Assembly (NCBI GenBank): GCA_963848475.1
Contig: CAWKDW010000014.1
Location: forward strand, 248,001 to 312,000
Direction: 5' to 3'
Source: Solirubrobacter sp963848475
Lineage (GTDB): Bacteria > Actinomycetota > Thermoleophilia > Solirubrobacterales > Solirubrobacteraceae
DNA: 64,000 nt
Part shown: in pieces, positions 8,141-16,981 of the stretch
How positions within the stretch are numbered: the stretch's first letter is position 1
Layout: the number at the start of each line of letters is the position of its first letter
Made by a program: the position numbers and the translations under genes
The notes under the pieces: model-generated
Database searches by the model: none
Told to the model about the DNA's origin: nothing
The model's input: only the letters and a program-made list of their open reading frames with translations

Positions 8141-8974
8141 ATGAGCAGCTTCTTGCTCGACGGGCAGCGACTGGCGTACACCGTCCACGGCGAAGGGCCG
8201 CGCCTGACCGTCCTGCTGCACGGCCTGCTCTTCTCCCAGCGCATGCACGAGGAGTTGGCGGGCGCGCTCGCCGCGCGCGGGCACCGCGTGGTGACGCTCG
8301 ATCTCCTCGGCCACGGCGAGTCCGATCGCCCCCTCGAGAAGTGGCGGTACTCGATGCCGGCGTACGGCGCCCAGGTCGTGGCGCTGCTCGACCACCTCGA
8401 GGAGCCCGAGGCGGTCGTCATGGGCACCTCGCTCGGGGCCAACGCCGCGCTGGAGGCCGCCGCGCAGGCCCCCGGGCGCCTGCGCGGGATGGTCATCGAG
8501 ATGCCCGTGCTCGACCACGCGCTGATCGGCTGCGCGCTCGCGTTCACGCCGCTGATGGTCGCGCTGACGGCCGGTGAGCCCGCCATGCGCGCGCTGGCCC
8601 GCACGGCGCGCCTGATCCCGCGCCGGCGGCTGCCGTGGCAGGCCGACATCCTGCTCGACTGGATCCGCCAGGACCCCGAGCCGAGCGCCGCCGTGCTGCA
8701 GGGCCTGTTCTTCGGTCGCGTCGCGCCGCCGCGCGAGGAGCGGCAGGCGATGCAGACGACCACGCTGGTGATCGGGCACCAGTTCGATCTCATCCATCCG
8801 TTCTCGGACGCCGGCATGCTCGTCTCGGAGCTGCCTAACGGGCGCTTGCTCGAAGCCGGTTCGCTGATCGAGCTGCGCGTGGCGCCGAAACGGTTGACGG
8901 ATGAGATCGCGACGTTCGCGGAGGGGTGCTGGCGCCCGCAGAGAGTCAGATCGCGGCGAACGCGCGCGTCATAA
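8141..8974 (+). CDS. Alpha/beta hydrolase, catalytic His not seen
   Basis: A 277-residue alpha/beta-hydrolase-fold protein. The oxyanion region is LLHGLLFSQRMHEE, the nucleophile elbow is GTSLGAN with its Ser near residue 100, and a possible acid is in HQFDLIHPFSD. The usual Gly-His near the C-terminus is replaced by EAGSLIELRVAPKRL, so the expected catalytic His is absent at that position. It may use a different His or be non-catalytic. The last 30 residues are basic and unrelated to the fold. The substrate is unknown. Confidence 0.75.
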   Translation: MSSFLLDGQRLAYTVHGEGPRLTVLLHGLLFSQRMHEELAGALAARGHRVVTLDLLGHGESDRPLEKWRYSMPAYGAQVVALLDHLEEPEAVVMGTSLGANAALEAAAQAPGRLRGMVIEMPVLDHALIGCALAFTPLMVALTAGEPAMRALARTARLIPRRRLPWQADILLDWIRQDPEPSAAVLQGLFFGRVAPPREERQAMQTTTLVIGHQFDLIHPFSDAGMLVSELPNGRLLEAGSLIELRVAPKRLTDEIATFAEGCWRPQRVRSRRTRAS

Positions 8975-9006
8975 GCGGACATCCTGCCGCTACCCTGACG
9001 CCCCGA

Positions 9007-9708
9007 ATGTCGAGTCGCCAAGAGGAAAAAGAACGCCGCAAGCGCGAGCGTCAAGAAGCCGAGCAGGCCGCCCAGGCCGGGTCGGCGCGTCGTAAGCGTA
9101 TGCAGATGGTGTTCGGCGGTCTGATCGCCGTCCTCGCCGTCGTCGCCGTGGTGGTCGTCGTCGTCGTTATCGGCGGCGGAGGAGGAGACGACGAGGTCGC
9201 AGCGGTCGCCAAGGGCGACGCCGCGATCCCCGCGCAGAAGGAGTCCGACCTCAAGAAGGCCGCCGCGGCCGCGGGCTGCAAGCTCGTGGCGGCTCCCAAC
9301 GAGGGCGCCGGGCACGAGGAGAAGACCTTCAAGCCTTCCGACTACAAGTCGAACCCGCCCACGTCCGGCTCCCACTTCCCGACCTGGTACGACGACGGCG
9401 TCTACGCCCCGGGCGACACGCCGGAGCTCGGCCGGCTCGTGCACACGCTCGAGCACGGCCGCATCGACGTCCAGTACAAGCCGGGCACGGACGCGACGAC
9501 CCGCGCGCAGCTCGAGACGTTGGTCAACGAGTCCGACGGCGGCTACCACATGCTGCTGTTCCAGAACGAGACGAAGATGCCGTTCGCGGTCGCCGCGTCC
9601 GCCTGGGACAACTACATCGGCTGCCCGACGATGAACCCGCAGGTCTTCGATGCGATCCGGGCCTTCCGCCTGGAGCACATCGACAAGGGCCCGGAAATCG
9701 TCCCGTAG
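9007..9708 (+). CDS. DUF3105 membrane-anchored protein
   Basis: This 233-residue protein has a highly charged N-terminal segment (EEKERRKRERQEAEQ), one membrane helix (about residues 37-57) and an extracytoplasmic DUF3105 domain. The recognisable family signatures are NPPTSGSHFPTW, DGVYAPGD and LVHTLEHGRIDVQYKP. The function of DUF3105 is not known to me; the conserved His residues suggest metal binding. The ATG at 9007 is preferred over an upstream ATG because that would overlap the hydrolase and add unrelated residues. Confidence 0.85.
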   Translation: MSSRQEEKERRKRERQEAEQAAQAGSARRKRMQMVFGGLIAVLAVVAVVVVVVVIGGGGGDDEVAAVAKGDAAIPAQKESDLKKAAAAAGCKLVAAPNEGAGHEEKTFKPSDYKSNPPTSGSHFPTWYDDGVYAPGDTPELGRLVHTLEHGRIDVQYKPGTDATTRAQLETLVNESDGGYHMLLFQNETKMPFAVAASAWDNYIGCPTMNPQVFDAIRAFRLEHIDKGPEIVP

Positions 9709-9711
9709 CGG

Positions 9712-10326
9712 TTAGTCTCGCCAGCCACCGGTCTCGCCTCGATAGAGGCCGTGACCGGTGACCGCCATGCGCGCGGTGAGGACGAGGATGCGCAGGTCGA
9801 GACGCAGCGACGCGTGCTCGATGTAGAAGAGATCCAGCTCGATGCGCTCGGGCCACGGGAGCGAGGCGCGGCCGTTGACCTGCGCCCAACCCGTGAGCCC
9901 GGGACGCACGTCGAGCCGCCCGCGCTGACGATCCGTGTAGGCGTCGACCTGGCGCTGGAGCGTCGGCCGCGGGCCGATCAGCGACATCTCGCCGCGCAGC
10001 ACGTTGACGACGTTGGGCAGCTCGTCGATCGAGGTGCGGCGCAGCAGCGCGCCGATCCTGGTGATCCGCGAGTCGCCCTCGTCGACCGCCATGCCGGCGC
10101 CGATGTGCTCGGCGCCGCTGACCATCGTCCGCAGCTTGATGACCTCGAACGCGTGCCCGTCCTTGCCGACGCGCCGCTGGCGGTAGATCGGATGGCCCGG
10201 GCTCTCGAGCCGCACGGCCAGGGCGGCGAGCGCGACGACCGGCGCCGCGAGCGCCGCCACCGTCCCGGCGATCGCGAGATCGAGCGCACGCTTGCGCCGC
10301 GAGTGCAGGTAGGGCGCCGGGGTCAT
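9712..10326 (-). CDS. Initiating sugar phosphotransferase (WcaJ/PglC-type)
   Basis: The 204-residue protein belongs to the bacterial sugar transferase family, which transfers a sugar-1-phosphate to undecaprenyl phosphate to begin polysaccharide or glycan assembly. One N-terminal membrane segment (residues 12-38) precedes the catalytic domain with KLRTM, the expected TSIDELPN Asp-Glu pair, SLIGPRPT and RPGLTGWAQVNGR. It is the short, PglC-like form without extra membrane helices. It overlaps the upstream GT2 gene by four bases and probably primes the product of the surrounding exopolysaccharide cluster. Confidence 0.92.
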   Translation of the reverse strand: MTPAPYLHSRRKRALDLAIAGTVAALAAPVVALAALAVRLESPGHPIYRQRRVGKDGHAFEVIKLRTMVSGAEHIGAGMAVDEGDSRITRIGALLRRTSIDELPNVVNVLRGEMSLIGPRPTLQRQVDAYTDRQRGRLDVRPGLTGWAQVNGRASLPWPERIELDLFYIEHASLRLDLRILVLTARMAVTGHGLYRGETGGWRD

Positions 10327-11437
10327 CGCGTTCCCTCGGGCGCGTCCCAGCCCGCGGGCGTGCCGTGGCGCAGCCAGTCGTAGAGGCCCGCGGCGAGCGC
10401 GGCGGTGGTCAGGACGTAGTAGCGGGCGACGAGCGCCGGGCGGGCGCCCGTGCCGGAGAACGCGGCGGCCAGCAGCGCCGCCTGCGCCGCCGCGGCGGCC
10501 TGGTAGACACGTCCGCGGCGCAGCAGGGCGAGCGTGGCGACGCCGGTCAGCACGTGCAGGAGCGGCGTGCCGTAGCGCAGCAGCCGGTGCGAGACGATCA
10601 TCAGCGCGTACAGCGGCGAGTAGCCGCGCGGGTCGGCGAGCCCGCCCTTGAAGACGATCGGCCAGCCGTGGGACATCATCCGCCGCTTGCGGGCCCACTC
10701 GCCCTCGATCGACGGCACCATCTTCTCGCTCGCCCGCGCCTCGGGCTGATAGACGGCGCGCCAGCCGTTCTTGACCATCCGGAACGGGAACGAGAGGTCG
10801 TGGCCCATGATCGGATCGACCTCGACGTAGGCCTCGCGGCGGACCGCGTAGATCGCGCCGTTGCCGCCCGTGACCGAGGCCAGCGCCGATTCCTGCGCGC
10901 GCAGCCACATCTCGTAGCGCCAGTAGAGGCCTTCCTGGTTGGTCCCGGCCTCGTTGGTGAACTCGACGCGGCCGCAGACGTAGCCGACCTGCGCGTCGGC
11001 GAACGGGCGCGTCAGCTGGAGGAGCGCGTCCGGCTCCCACAGCGCGTTGGCGTCCGAGAAGGCGATGACGCTGCCGCGGGCCGCGCGTACGGCGGCGTCC
11101 TGCGCGCGGATCTTGCCGCCGCGCGGAAGCTCCAGGACCCTGTCCGCGCCGGCGGCACGTGCGCGCGCCGCGGTCGCGTCGGCCGCCCCGTCGACGGCCA
11201 CGATCAGCTCGAGCCGGTCGCGCGGCCAATCCAGCGCCAGCGCGTTGCGCACCTTGGCCTCGATCACCGCCTGCTCGTTGTAGGCGGCCACCACCAGCGT
11301 CACGAAACCGTCGAACTGGCCGGCCGGGGTCGATCGGCGGCGAGCCCATCAGGCGGCGCAGCAGCAGCCAGCGCGGGCGCGTACAGCGCCTGCGTCCAGA
11401 CGATCAGGGCGGAGGAGATCCAGAAGAGCGCGCGCAC
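10323..11437 (-). CDS. Family 2 glycosyltransferase, N-terminus frameshifted
   Basis: The intact part (326 codons from 11303) is a GT2 enzyme: TLVVAAYNEQ, VDGAADAT, the DXD-like SDANALW, and GGNGAIYA, followed by C-terminal membrane segments. Upstream the expected amino end continues in other frames: RALFWISSALIVWTQALYAP from a GTG at 11437, then LLRRLMGSPPIDPG, then VTLVVAAYNE. Removing one base near 11365 and one near 11305 restores a single frame. I therefore give 10323-11437 as the gene. Either sequencing error or a damaged 5' end is possible. It precedes the sugar phosphotransferase with a four-base overlap. Confidence 0.75.
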
Positions 11438-11481
11438 GGCGGCGAGATGGTGGCAGACCGCGCTGCGCAACACTTCACAGC

Positions 11482-12003
11482 GTGGCCACCCTGTCCGACG
11501 GTGTCATCACCCTGCGTCCCCCGGATGACCGGGACATCGACGCCCTCTATCGCGAGTGCCAGGACCCCGAGATCCAGCGCTGGACGGGGATCCCGTCGCC
11601 GTATCACCGCGTCAACGCGGTCGAGTACCTCGAGCGGGTCGAACGCGAGGAGGCGGAGGGCAAGATCGTCGCGTTCGTCGCCGTCGACGGCGACGAGCTG
11701 CTCGGCTCCTTCAGCGTCATGGAGCTCGACCGGGCCCCGCACTACGGCGAGATCGGCTACTGGGTCGCGGCGTCGGCCCGCGGCCGCGGCGTCGCCTCGC
11801 GCGCGGTCACGCTGCTGCGCGACTGGTGCGCGAGCGGGCTGGGCCTCGAGCTGATCGAGCTGCTGATCCACGAGGACAATCAGCCGTCCCATCGGGTCGC
11901 GGAGCGCACCGGCTTCCTCGACACCGGCGAGCGCCGCCCGGCGCCCCGGACCGAGAGCGACGGCGCGGCCAACCACGCGGTCTACGTCTGGAGCCCCGCG
12001 TAG
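11482..12003 (+). CDS. GNAT acetyltransferase, RimJ/RimL type
   Basis: A 173-residue protein matching RimJ/RimL-type N-acetyltransferases: ITLRPPDDRDIDALY at the start, EIGYWVAASARGRGVASRAV (acetyl-CoA loop RGRGVA) and NQPSHRVAERTGF near the end. Family members acetylate protein N-termini or small molecules; the acceptor is unknown. It is divergent from the GT2 gene and overlaps the 3' end of the GT4 gene by 22 bases, so it is an isolated plus-strand gene inside the polysaccharide cluster. Confidence 0.85.
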   Translation: MATLSDGVITLRPPDDRDIDALYRECQDPEIQRWTGIPSPYHRVNAVEYLERVEREEAEGKIVAFVAVDGDELLGSFSVMELDRAPHYGEIGYWVAASARGRGVASRAVTLLRDWCASGLGLELIELLIHEDNQPSHRVAERTGFLDTGERRPAPRTESDGAANHAVYVWSPA

Positions 12004-13067
12004 AGCGCCAGCGTGCGCTCGGCGATCGCGTCCCACCCGTACGGGCCGTCCGCGGCGGCGCGCGAGGCGGCGGCCATCCGCGCCAGGCGGTCAGGGTCGG
12101 CGAGCAGGGCGCTGAGCGCGCCCGCGAGCGCTTCGGCGTCGCCTGGCGCCACCAATTCCGCCGCGCCCGTCGCAGCGATCTCCGGGAACCCGCCGACCGC
12201 GCTCAGCAGCATCGGCCTGCCGAAGGCCAGCGCGGTGAACAGGACGCCCGACTGGTCGATCTCGCGGTAGGGCAACACGACCAGGTCGGCGGCGCGGAAC
12301 GCCCCGGCCAGCTCCGCACCGGAGACGAAGCGCAGCGCGGTGCGCACGCCGTCGCCGTGCAAGGCGGAGACGTCCATCCGCGGCATCCCGGCGATCCACA
12401 GCTCGGCGCCTTCGGGCCGCTCGGCGCGCCGCCAGGCCTCGAGCAGCACGTCGACGCCCTTGTAGGGCCGCAGCAGGCCGAAGAAGAGCACCACCGGCCC
12501 GCGCGGCGAGCCGAACTCCGGCGGCGGCGCGGCGTCCTCGGGCTGCTCGGTCAAACCGTCGAGCGCGCCGTGGGCGATCACATGGATGCGCGCCGGATCG
12601 AGACCGAGCTCGTCGCGCAGCCGTGCGGCGCCGTGCTCGGAGTGCACGACGATCGCGTCCATCCGCTCGTAGAGCTTGCGCTGGCCGGCCAGCTGGCCCG
12701 GCTTGGGCTCGCGCGGCAGCACGTCGTGGGCGGTCAGGACCCGCGGATGCTTCGGTGGCAGCAGCCACGCGTCCAGGGCCTGCACCGAGAGCCACTGGAA
12801 ATGGACCACGTCGGCGGCCCGGGCGCTGCGGCGATAGCGGAGCATGTCCGGGACATGCTGGGCCAGCCGCGCGTAGCGCCGGCCCCGCTCCGGAGCCCAG
12901 CGGTAGAAGGTCTCGCGCACCGCGACGCCCGGGGCCGGAGGGACGTCGCCGTAGCTGAATGCGCTCGTGAACAGCTCGACCTCGGCCCCCGCACGGGCAA
13001 GTGCCGAAGCGAGCGCCCGGTCGTAGGGCGGAGTGAAGGCCGCCGGATCGACCAGGTGAACACGCAC
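11982..13067 (-). CDS. Family 4 glycosyltransferase
   Basis: A GT-B fold glycosyltransferase of about 361 residues. The N-terminal acceptor domain includes DVVHFQWLSVQALD and TAHDVLPREP. The C-terminal nucleotide-sugar domain includes VVLFFGLLRPYKGVDVLL and the GT4 E-x7-E-like region LVVLPYREIDQSGVLFTALAFGRP. The GTG at 13067 is preferred because it gives MRVHLVDP directly at the first strand. An ATG at 13106 would add a basic extension reaching the divergent gene at 13112. Donor and acceptor are unknown; the context indicates exopolysaccharide synthesis. Confidence 0.85.
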   Translation of the reverse strand: MRVHLVDPAAFTPPYDRALASALARAGAEVELFTSAFSYGDVPPAPGVAVRETFYRWAPERGRRYARLAQHVPDMLRYRRSARAADVVHFQWLSVQALDAWLLPPKHPRVLTAHDVLPREPKPGQLAGQRKLYERMDAIVVHSEHGAARLRDELGLDPARIHVIAHGALDGLTEQPEDAAPPPEFGSPRGPVVLFFGLLRPYKGVDVLLEAWRRAERPEGAELWIAGMPRMDVSALHGDGVRTALRFVSGAELAGAFRAADLVVLPYREIDQSGVLFTALAFGRPMLLSAVGGFPEIAATGAAELVAPGDAEALAGALSALLADPDRLARMAAASRAAADGPYGWDAIAERTLALYAGLQT

Positions 13068-13111
13068 GCGCCAAGTATGGAGAGCGGCGCGTACGGCAAG
13101 ATGCATCCCCC

Positions 13112-14056
13112 TTGCCCGTCGAACTGTCCTTCTGCGTCGTCAACACCGAGCAGCGCGGCCTTCTCCGCTATTGCCTGGACGCGATCGCGCGCGAGCGCGC
13201 CACGGTCGACTTCGAAACCGAGGTCCTCGTGCTCGACAACGCCTCCCAGGACGGTTCGGTCGACGTCGCCCGGCGCCACCCTGTCGAGGCCGAGGTGATC
13301 GCACTGCCGTTGCGCCGCGGCAAGAGCGAGAACGATTCCGTGCTGCTGCGGAGGGCCCGCGGGCGCTTCTGCCTGCTGCTCAACGAGGACTCCGAGCTTG
13401 AGCCAGGCGCGACGGTCGCGCTGCACGACGCGCTGGCCCGCGACGACCGGGCGGGTGCTGCCGGCGCGATGCTGGTGCGGCCCGACGGCGTCCAGCAGCC
13501 GTCGGCCTGGCGGTTTCCCACCCCGATGACCGCACTGCTCACCGCCCTGTTCCTGCACCGCTCGCTGGTCGTGCAGAGCAAGGGCGACGTCCAGCGGCCG
13601 GTCAACTGGGTGCAGTCGGCGGCGATGTTGGTCCGCCGCACGGCGGCCGAGGAGATCGACTACTTCGACCCGGCGTTCTTCGTGTACTCCGACGAGGTCG
13701 ACTTCTGCCGCCGGCTCGCCGACGCCGGCTGGCACACGATCTACGTGCCCAACGCCCGCGCCGTCCACCACGAGCAGCTCCAGACCGGCAGCGTTCCGTC
13801 GCGGCGGATCGTCGAGTTCTCGCGCAATCGCGACCGCTACATGCGCAAGCACCACAGCGCCGTCTCGGCCGCGCTGGTGCGCTACCTGACCGCGTTCAGC
13901 TACGGGATGCGCGCGGCGGCCGCGGTGGTCCTGCCCGGCCACGACTCGAAGCGCTACCTCAAGCACGTCACCGCCACCCTGCGACCGAGCCACGGCGAAG
14001 GGCTCGCCGAAGCCGCGGAGGAGTTCAACCGGCGCTTGTCGGCGCCGCCCGTCTGA
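13112..14056 (+). CDS. Family 2 glycosyltransferase, WbbL/rhamnosyltransferase-like
   Basis: A 314-residue GT2 enzyme that starts with TTG. SFCVVNTEQRGLLRYCL, VLDNASQDGS and LLNEDSELEPGA mark the nucleotide-binding half. FFVYSDEVDFCRRLADAGW is the ED-type catalytic segment of WbbL-like rhamnosyltransferases. It has no large membrane domain. It is divergent from the GT4 gene and overlaps the flippase 3' end by 32 bases. The sugar specificity cannot be read from the sequence. Confidence 0.85.
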   Translation: MPVELSFCVVNTEQRGLLRYCLDAIARERATVDFETEVLVLDNASQDGSVDVARRHPVEAEVIALPLRRGKSENDSVLLRRARGRFCLLLNEDSELEPGATVALHDALARDDRAGAAGAMLVRPDGVQQPSAWRFPTPMTALLTALFLHRSLVVQSKGDVQRPVNWVQSAAMLVRRTAAEEIDYFDPAFFVYSDEVDFCRRLADAGWHTIYVPNARAVHHEQLQTGSVPSRRIVEFSRNRDRYMRKHHSAVSAALVRYLTAFSYGMRAAAAVVLPGHDSKRYLKHVTATLRPSHGEGLAEAAEEFNRRLSAPPV

Positions 14057-15495
14057 GCAGGCGCCGCGCGGCGACCAGTTCGCCCGGGCGGAAGAAGCGC
14101 GCGGCCATCAGTGCGGGCACGATCGCCGCCAGGGCGAGCGCGCGGGTGATGAAGCCGACGGCGCCCGCGGTCGGCAGCAGCAGCTCCCCCGCGGTCGCGA
14201 TCCCGCCGGCGATCAGCGTGAACGTCGCCAGCCGCGCCCACTCGAACGCGACCGGGAACAGGTTGCGCGTCAGCGCCCACATCACGATCAGGACCACGAC
14301 GTAGGCGCCCGCGAGCGCCAGGCCGGCGCCGGCGATCCCCAGCGGGGGCACGAGCGCCGCGAGCAGGATCACGTTGACGACGAGACCGCAGAGGGCCGCC
14401 GGCGCGTTGCGGATCGTCACCTGGGCGCGCCCGGCCATCGCGACCAGGACGAGGAAGAGCCCATACAGCGCCCAGCCGAGCGAGACCCACGGCAGCGCCT
14501 CGTGGGCGGCGAAGAACTCCGGCGCGGCGAACAGCCGCACGAGCCAGCGCCCGAGCAGCGCCAGGCCCGCGACGACGATGCCCGTGAAGAGCACGTAGTA
14601 CGTCGTGATGCGGGCGTAGACGCGCGAGGCCTCCTCGTCCTCGACGATCGAGTACGCCAGCGGCGGCCACGCGTACTGGAACGCGCGCACGGTGAAGACG
14701 ACGATGCCGGCGAGCTTGACCGAGAGCGAGTACAGGCCCGCCTCTCCGGGGCTCTCGAAGCGGTACAGCCAGAAGCGGTCGATGAAGAACAGCGCGAAGA
14801 CCGAGACCTCGGCGGGCACGGTCGGCAGCCCGAAACGCAGCATCCGGCCCAGCTGGGCGCGTTCGATCCCGCCCGGGCGCAGGCCGAACGCCTCGCGCTC
14901 CTTGATCCACAGGCCGATCAGCACGACCGTCGAGGCGACGTAGTTGCCCAGCAGCAGGCCCAGCGCGCCCTCGTCGCGGCCCACGACCAGCCAGACGGTC
15001 AGCACGACCGTCAGCGCGACGTTCGTCAGCGAGGCGATCGCGAACGTCCGCGCGCGCTCCTCCACCCGCAGCAGCGCGTAGGCCAGTTCGAGGTTCGTGA
15101 ACGCCCACAGGCCGAGCGCGGCCGCGCGGATCAGGTCCGGCTGCGAGCGAGCCCAGCAGCGCGCGCGAGATCGGCTCCGCGGCCGCGGCCGCCGCGAGCG
15201 CGAAGAGCGTGGTGACGATCAGCAGCGTCCCGGTCGCGGTCCGAGCCAGCCGCCGGCGGCGCTCGACGTCGGCATCGAGGTAGTGGAAGCGCACGAACGC
15301 CTCGCCGAGCCCGAGCCGCAGGACGATCGAGGCGAGGATGATCGTCGTCAGCAGCAGCTCCGCCGTGCCGTAGTCCGCCCGCGTCAGATGGCGCGTGTAG
15401 ACCGGCAGCAGCGCGAGCGCGACCACCTTCGAGACCGCATCGGCGAGCTGGTACGCGGCCCCGGTCCGCAGCAGCCGTCGCAGATAGCTCGTCAT
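14025..15495 (-). CDS. Wzx/MATE-type polysaccharide flippase, one frameshift
   Basis: The product has about twelve membrane segments and belongs to the polysaccharide-biosynthesis flippase superfamily, which moves lipid-linked oligosaccharides across the membrane. The amino part starts at the ATG at 15495 (MTSYLRRLLRTGAAYQLADA) and runs to ISRALLGS. The rest (QPDLIRAAALGLWAFTNLE onward, then EERARTFAIASL) lies in another frame. One extra base near 15147 accounts for this. The repaired length is about 490 residues, normal for the family. An inverted repeat shared with the divergent neighbour lies 15 bases upstream. Confidence 0.82.
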
Positions 15496-15510
15496 GGCGC
15501 CGCAAGACGG

Positions 15511-15628
15511 TAGAGCACTCGGCCGGCAGCCCGGCGCATTCCGGCGGCACCGGCCCGCTGCCGGCGGGCGGGCGGCAACGACCCGTGCATTCGCCGGCGA
15601 TGCGCGCTCCTGCCCCCCGAGTGCTCTA
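15511..15628. repeat. Long-spaced 12-bp inverted repeat in a divergent promoter region
   Basis: TAGAGCACTCGG at 15511-15522 is perfectly complementary to CCGAGTGCTCTA at 15617-15628. The arms are almost equidistant from the two divergent start codons (15 and 14 bases away). Each arm may hold the -10 region of one gene or a shared regulator site. Confidence 0.65.
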
Positions 15629-15642
15629 GCGTCCCGGCGTAC

Positions 15643-16791
15643 ATGACCGACCCCGCTGGCGGCTTCGGATGGCGTGCGGGCAAGACGCCCTATTCCCTCG
15701 GCGGGATCGCCGAGCGGGTGTCGCGCGCCACCGGGGAGGAGCCGCCGCCGATCGCCGTGCTGCTGCTCCCGCGTGAGCTGGAGTCCTTCATCCTGCGTGA
15801 TCAGGCCGAGGACCTGCTGACCGGGCCGGGGGTCGTCGCCGTCGAGCCCGCCCGCGTGCCCTACGGGGCGTACCTGCGCGTGCCCGCCTCGGTCGCGGAC
15901 GGCCTGGCGGCGACACAGGCGCGCCGGCTGCGCCTGCCCGGCATCCCGCGCGCGATCGTGATCTTCCACCCGCTGCAGTACCCGCTCGCCCGTGGCCTGA
16001 TCGCCCAGCACCCGGACGCCGAGCTCTGGTACTGGCGCTGGGACCGCTACGAGGTCGCCTACGACGCCTCGCCGCGCCAGCGCGACCGGCTCGAGGAGCT
16101 GCACCTCGCCGCGAGCATGCGCGCCGCGGTCAACGTCGTCGTCTCCGATGCGCTCGGGGACGTCGCGCGCGAGGAAGGCGCAGAGCCGGTGCTCGTGCCG
16201 CTCGCCGCCGACTCCTTTCCGGCGCCGGCGCCGGGCGAGGCCGTCGTCGCGGTGTCGCTCGGCCACCTCGGGCACCGCACCGACTGGGCGCTGCTGCGCG
16301 CGATCGCCGAGGGCATGCCGGAGCTCGTGCTGCTGCTGGTCGGTGCCTGGCACGAGGCGGAATCCGGCCGCGACCCCGATTACCAGGCCTGCCGTACGGC
16401 GCCGAACCTCGTCTGGCTCGGCCGGCGCAACGACGAGGAGGCGGCCCGGCTGATCCTGCTCGCCGACGTCGGCATCGTGCCCTTCGAGCGCTCCGAGTTC
16501 AACGACACCGCGCTGCCCTACCGGATCCTCAAGTACGCCCGGCTCGGGCGCCGCACGATCTCACCGGACCTCAAGGGCGTGCGGACGTGGGACCGCGCCG
16601 TGACGATCGCGAACGACCCGCAGGAGTGGATCGCCGCTCTGCGCGAGCAGGCCGGCACCCGCACCCGTCCCGACGTCGAGCTGCGCGAGTGGGCGCTGGC
16701 CCAGACCGCCCGCTCGCAGAATCGGCCGCTCTGGGAGCGCCTGGAGGCCTTGGGCATCGCGAGTGGGCGGTTGGGCTCCGAGCGGCTCTAG
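15643..16791 (+). CDS. Putative GT-B glycosyltransferase
   Basis: The 382-residue protein has a GT-B-like organisation. WYWRWDRYEVAYD and ASMRAAVNVVVSDAL lie in the first half. The second half has VWLGRRNDEEAARLILLADVGIVPFERSEFNDTALPYRILKYARLGRR, in which the NDTALPYRILKYA segment resembles the donor-binding region of TuaH/WsaF-like enzymes. The specificity is unknown. It reads away from the flippase gene, and a 190-base segment follows with no recognisable feature. Confidence 0.7.
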   Translation: MTDPAGGFGWRAGKTPYSLGGIAERVSRATGEEPPPIAVLLLPRELESFILRDQAEDLLTGPGVVAVEPARVPYGAYLRVPASVADGLAATQARRLRLPGIPRAIVIFHPLQYPLARGLIAQHPDAELWYWRWDRYEVAYDASPRQRDRLEELHLAASMRAAVNVVVSDALGDVAREEGAEPVLVPLAADSFPAPAPGEAVVAVSLGHLGHRTDWALLRAIAEGMPELVLLLVGAWHEAESGRDPDYQACRTAPNLVWLGRRNDEEAARLILLADVGIVPFERSEFNDTALPYRILKYARLGRRTISPDLKGVRTWDRAVTIANDPQEWIAALREQAGTRTRPDVELREWALAQTARSQNRPLWERLEALGIASGRLGSERL

Positions 16792-16981
16792 GGGCCGCTG
16801 TGGCCCGCGAGAGCGCCCGTGGAGGAGGGGCAGCGCTCAAGGGCTCGAGCCTGTGCGCGAGCACGATCGCGCACCTCGCACGGGTTTCGCACTCAAACGG
16901 TCATCGGGTACGCCGCGCGGGCACGTGGCACGTTGGCGCTCGGCAGCCGGACGCCTGGGCCGCGCAAGTGGCAGGCTGCCG

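Noticed and set aside
12841..12859. Perfect palindrome AGCATGTCC-G-GGACATGCT
   Set aside because: It lies inside the GT4 coding region at VPDMLRY codons, far from any start or stop, and is best explained by codon composition.
13068..13106. Upstream ATG start for the GT4 gene
   Set aside because: It adds a basic segment without homology and would reach six bases from the divergent gene; the GTG at 13067 gives the natural MRVHLVDP start.
16792..16981. Gene or RNA in the 190-base gap after the GT-B gene
   Set aside because: Only GC-rich sequence with overlapping shadow frames; no tRNA-like or other RNA fold was recognised.
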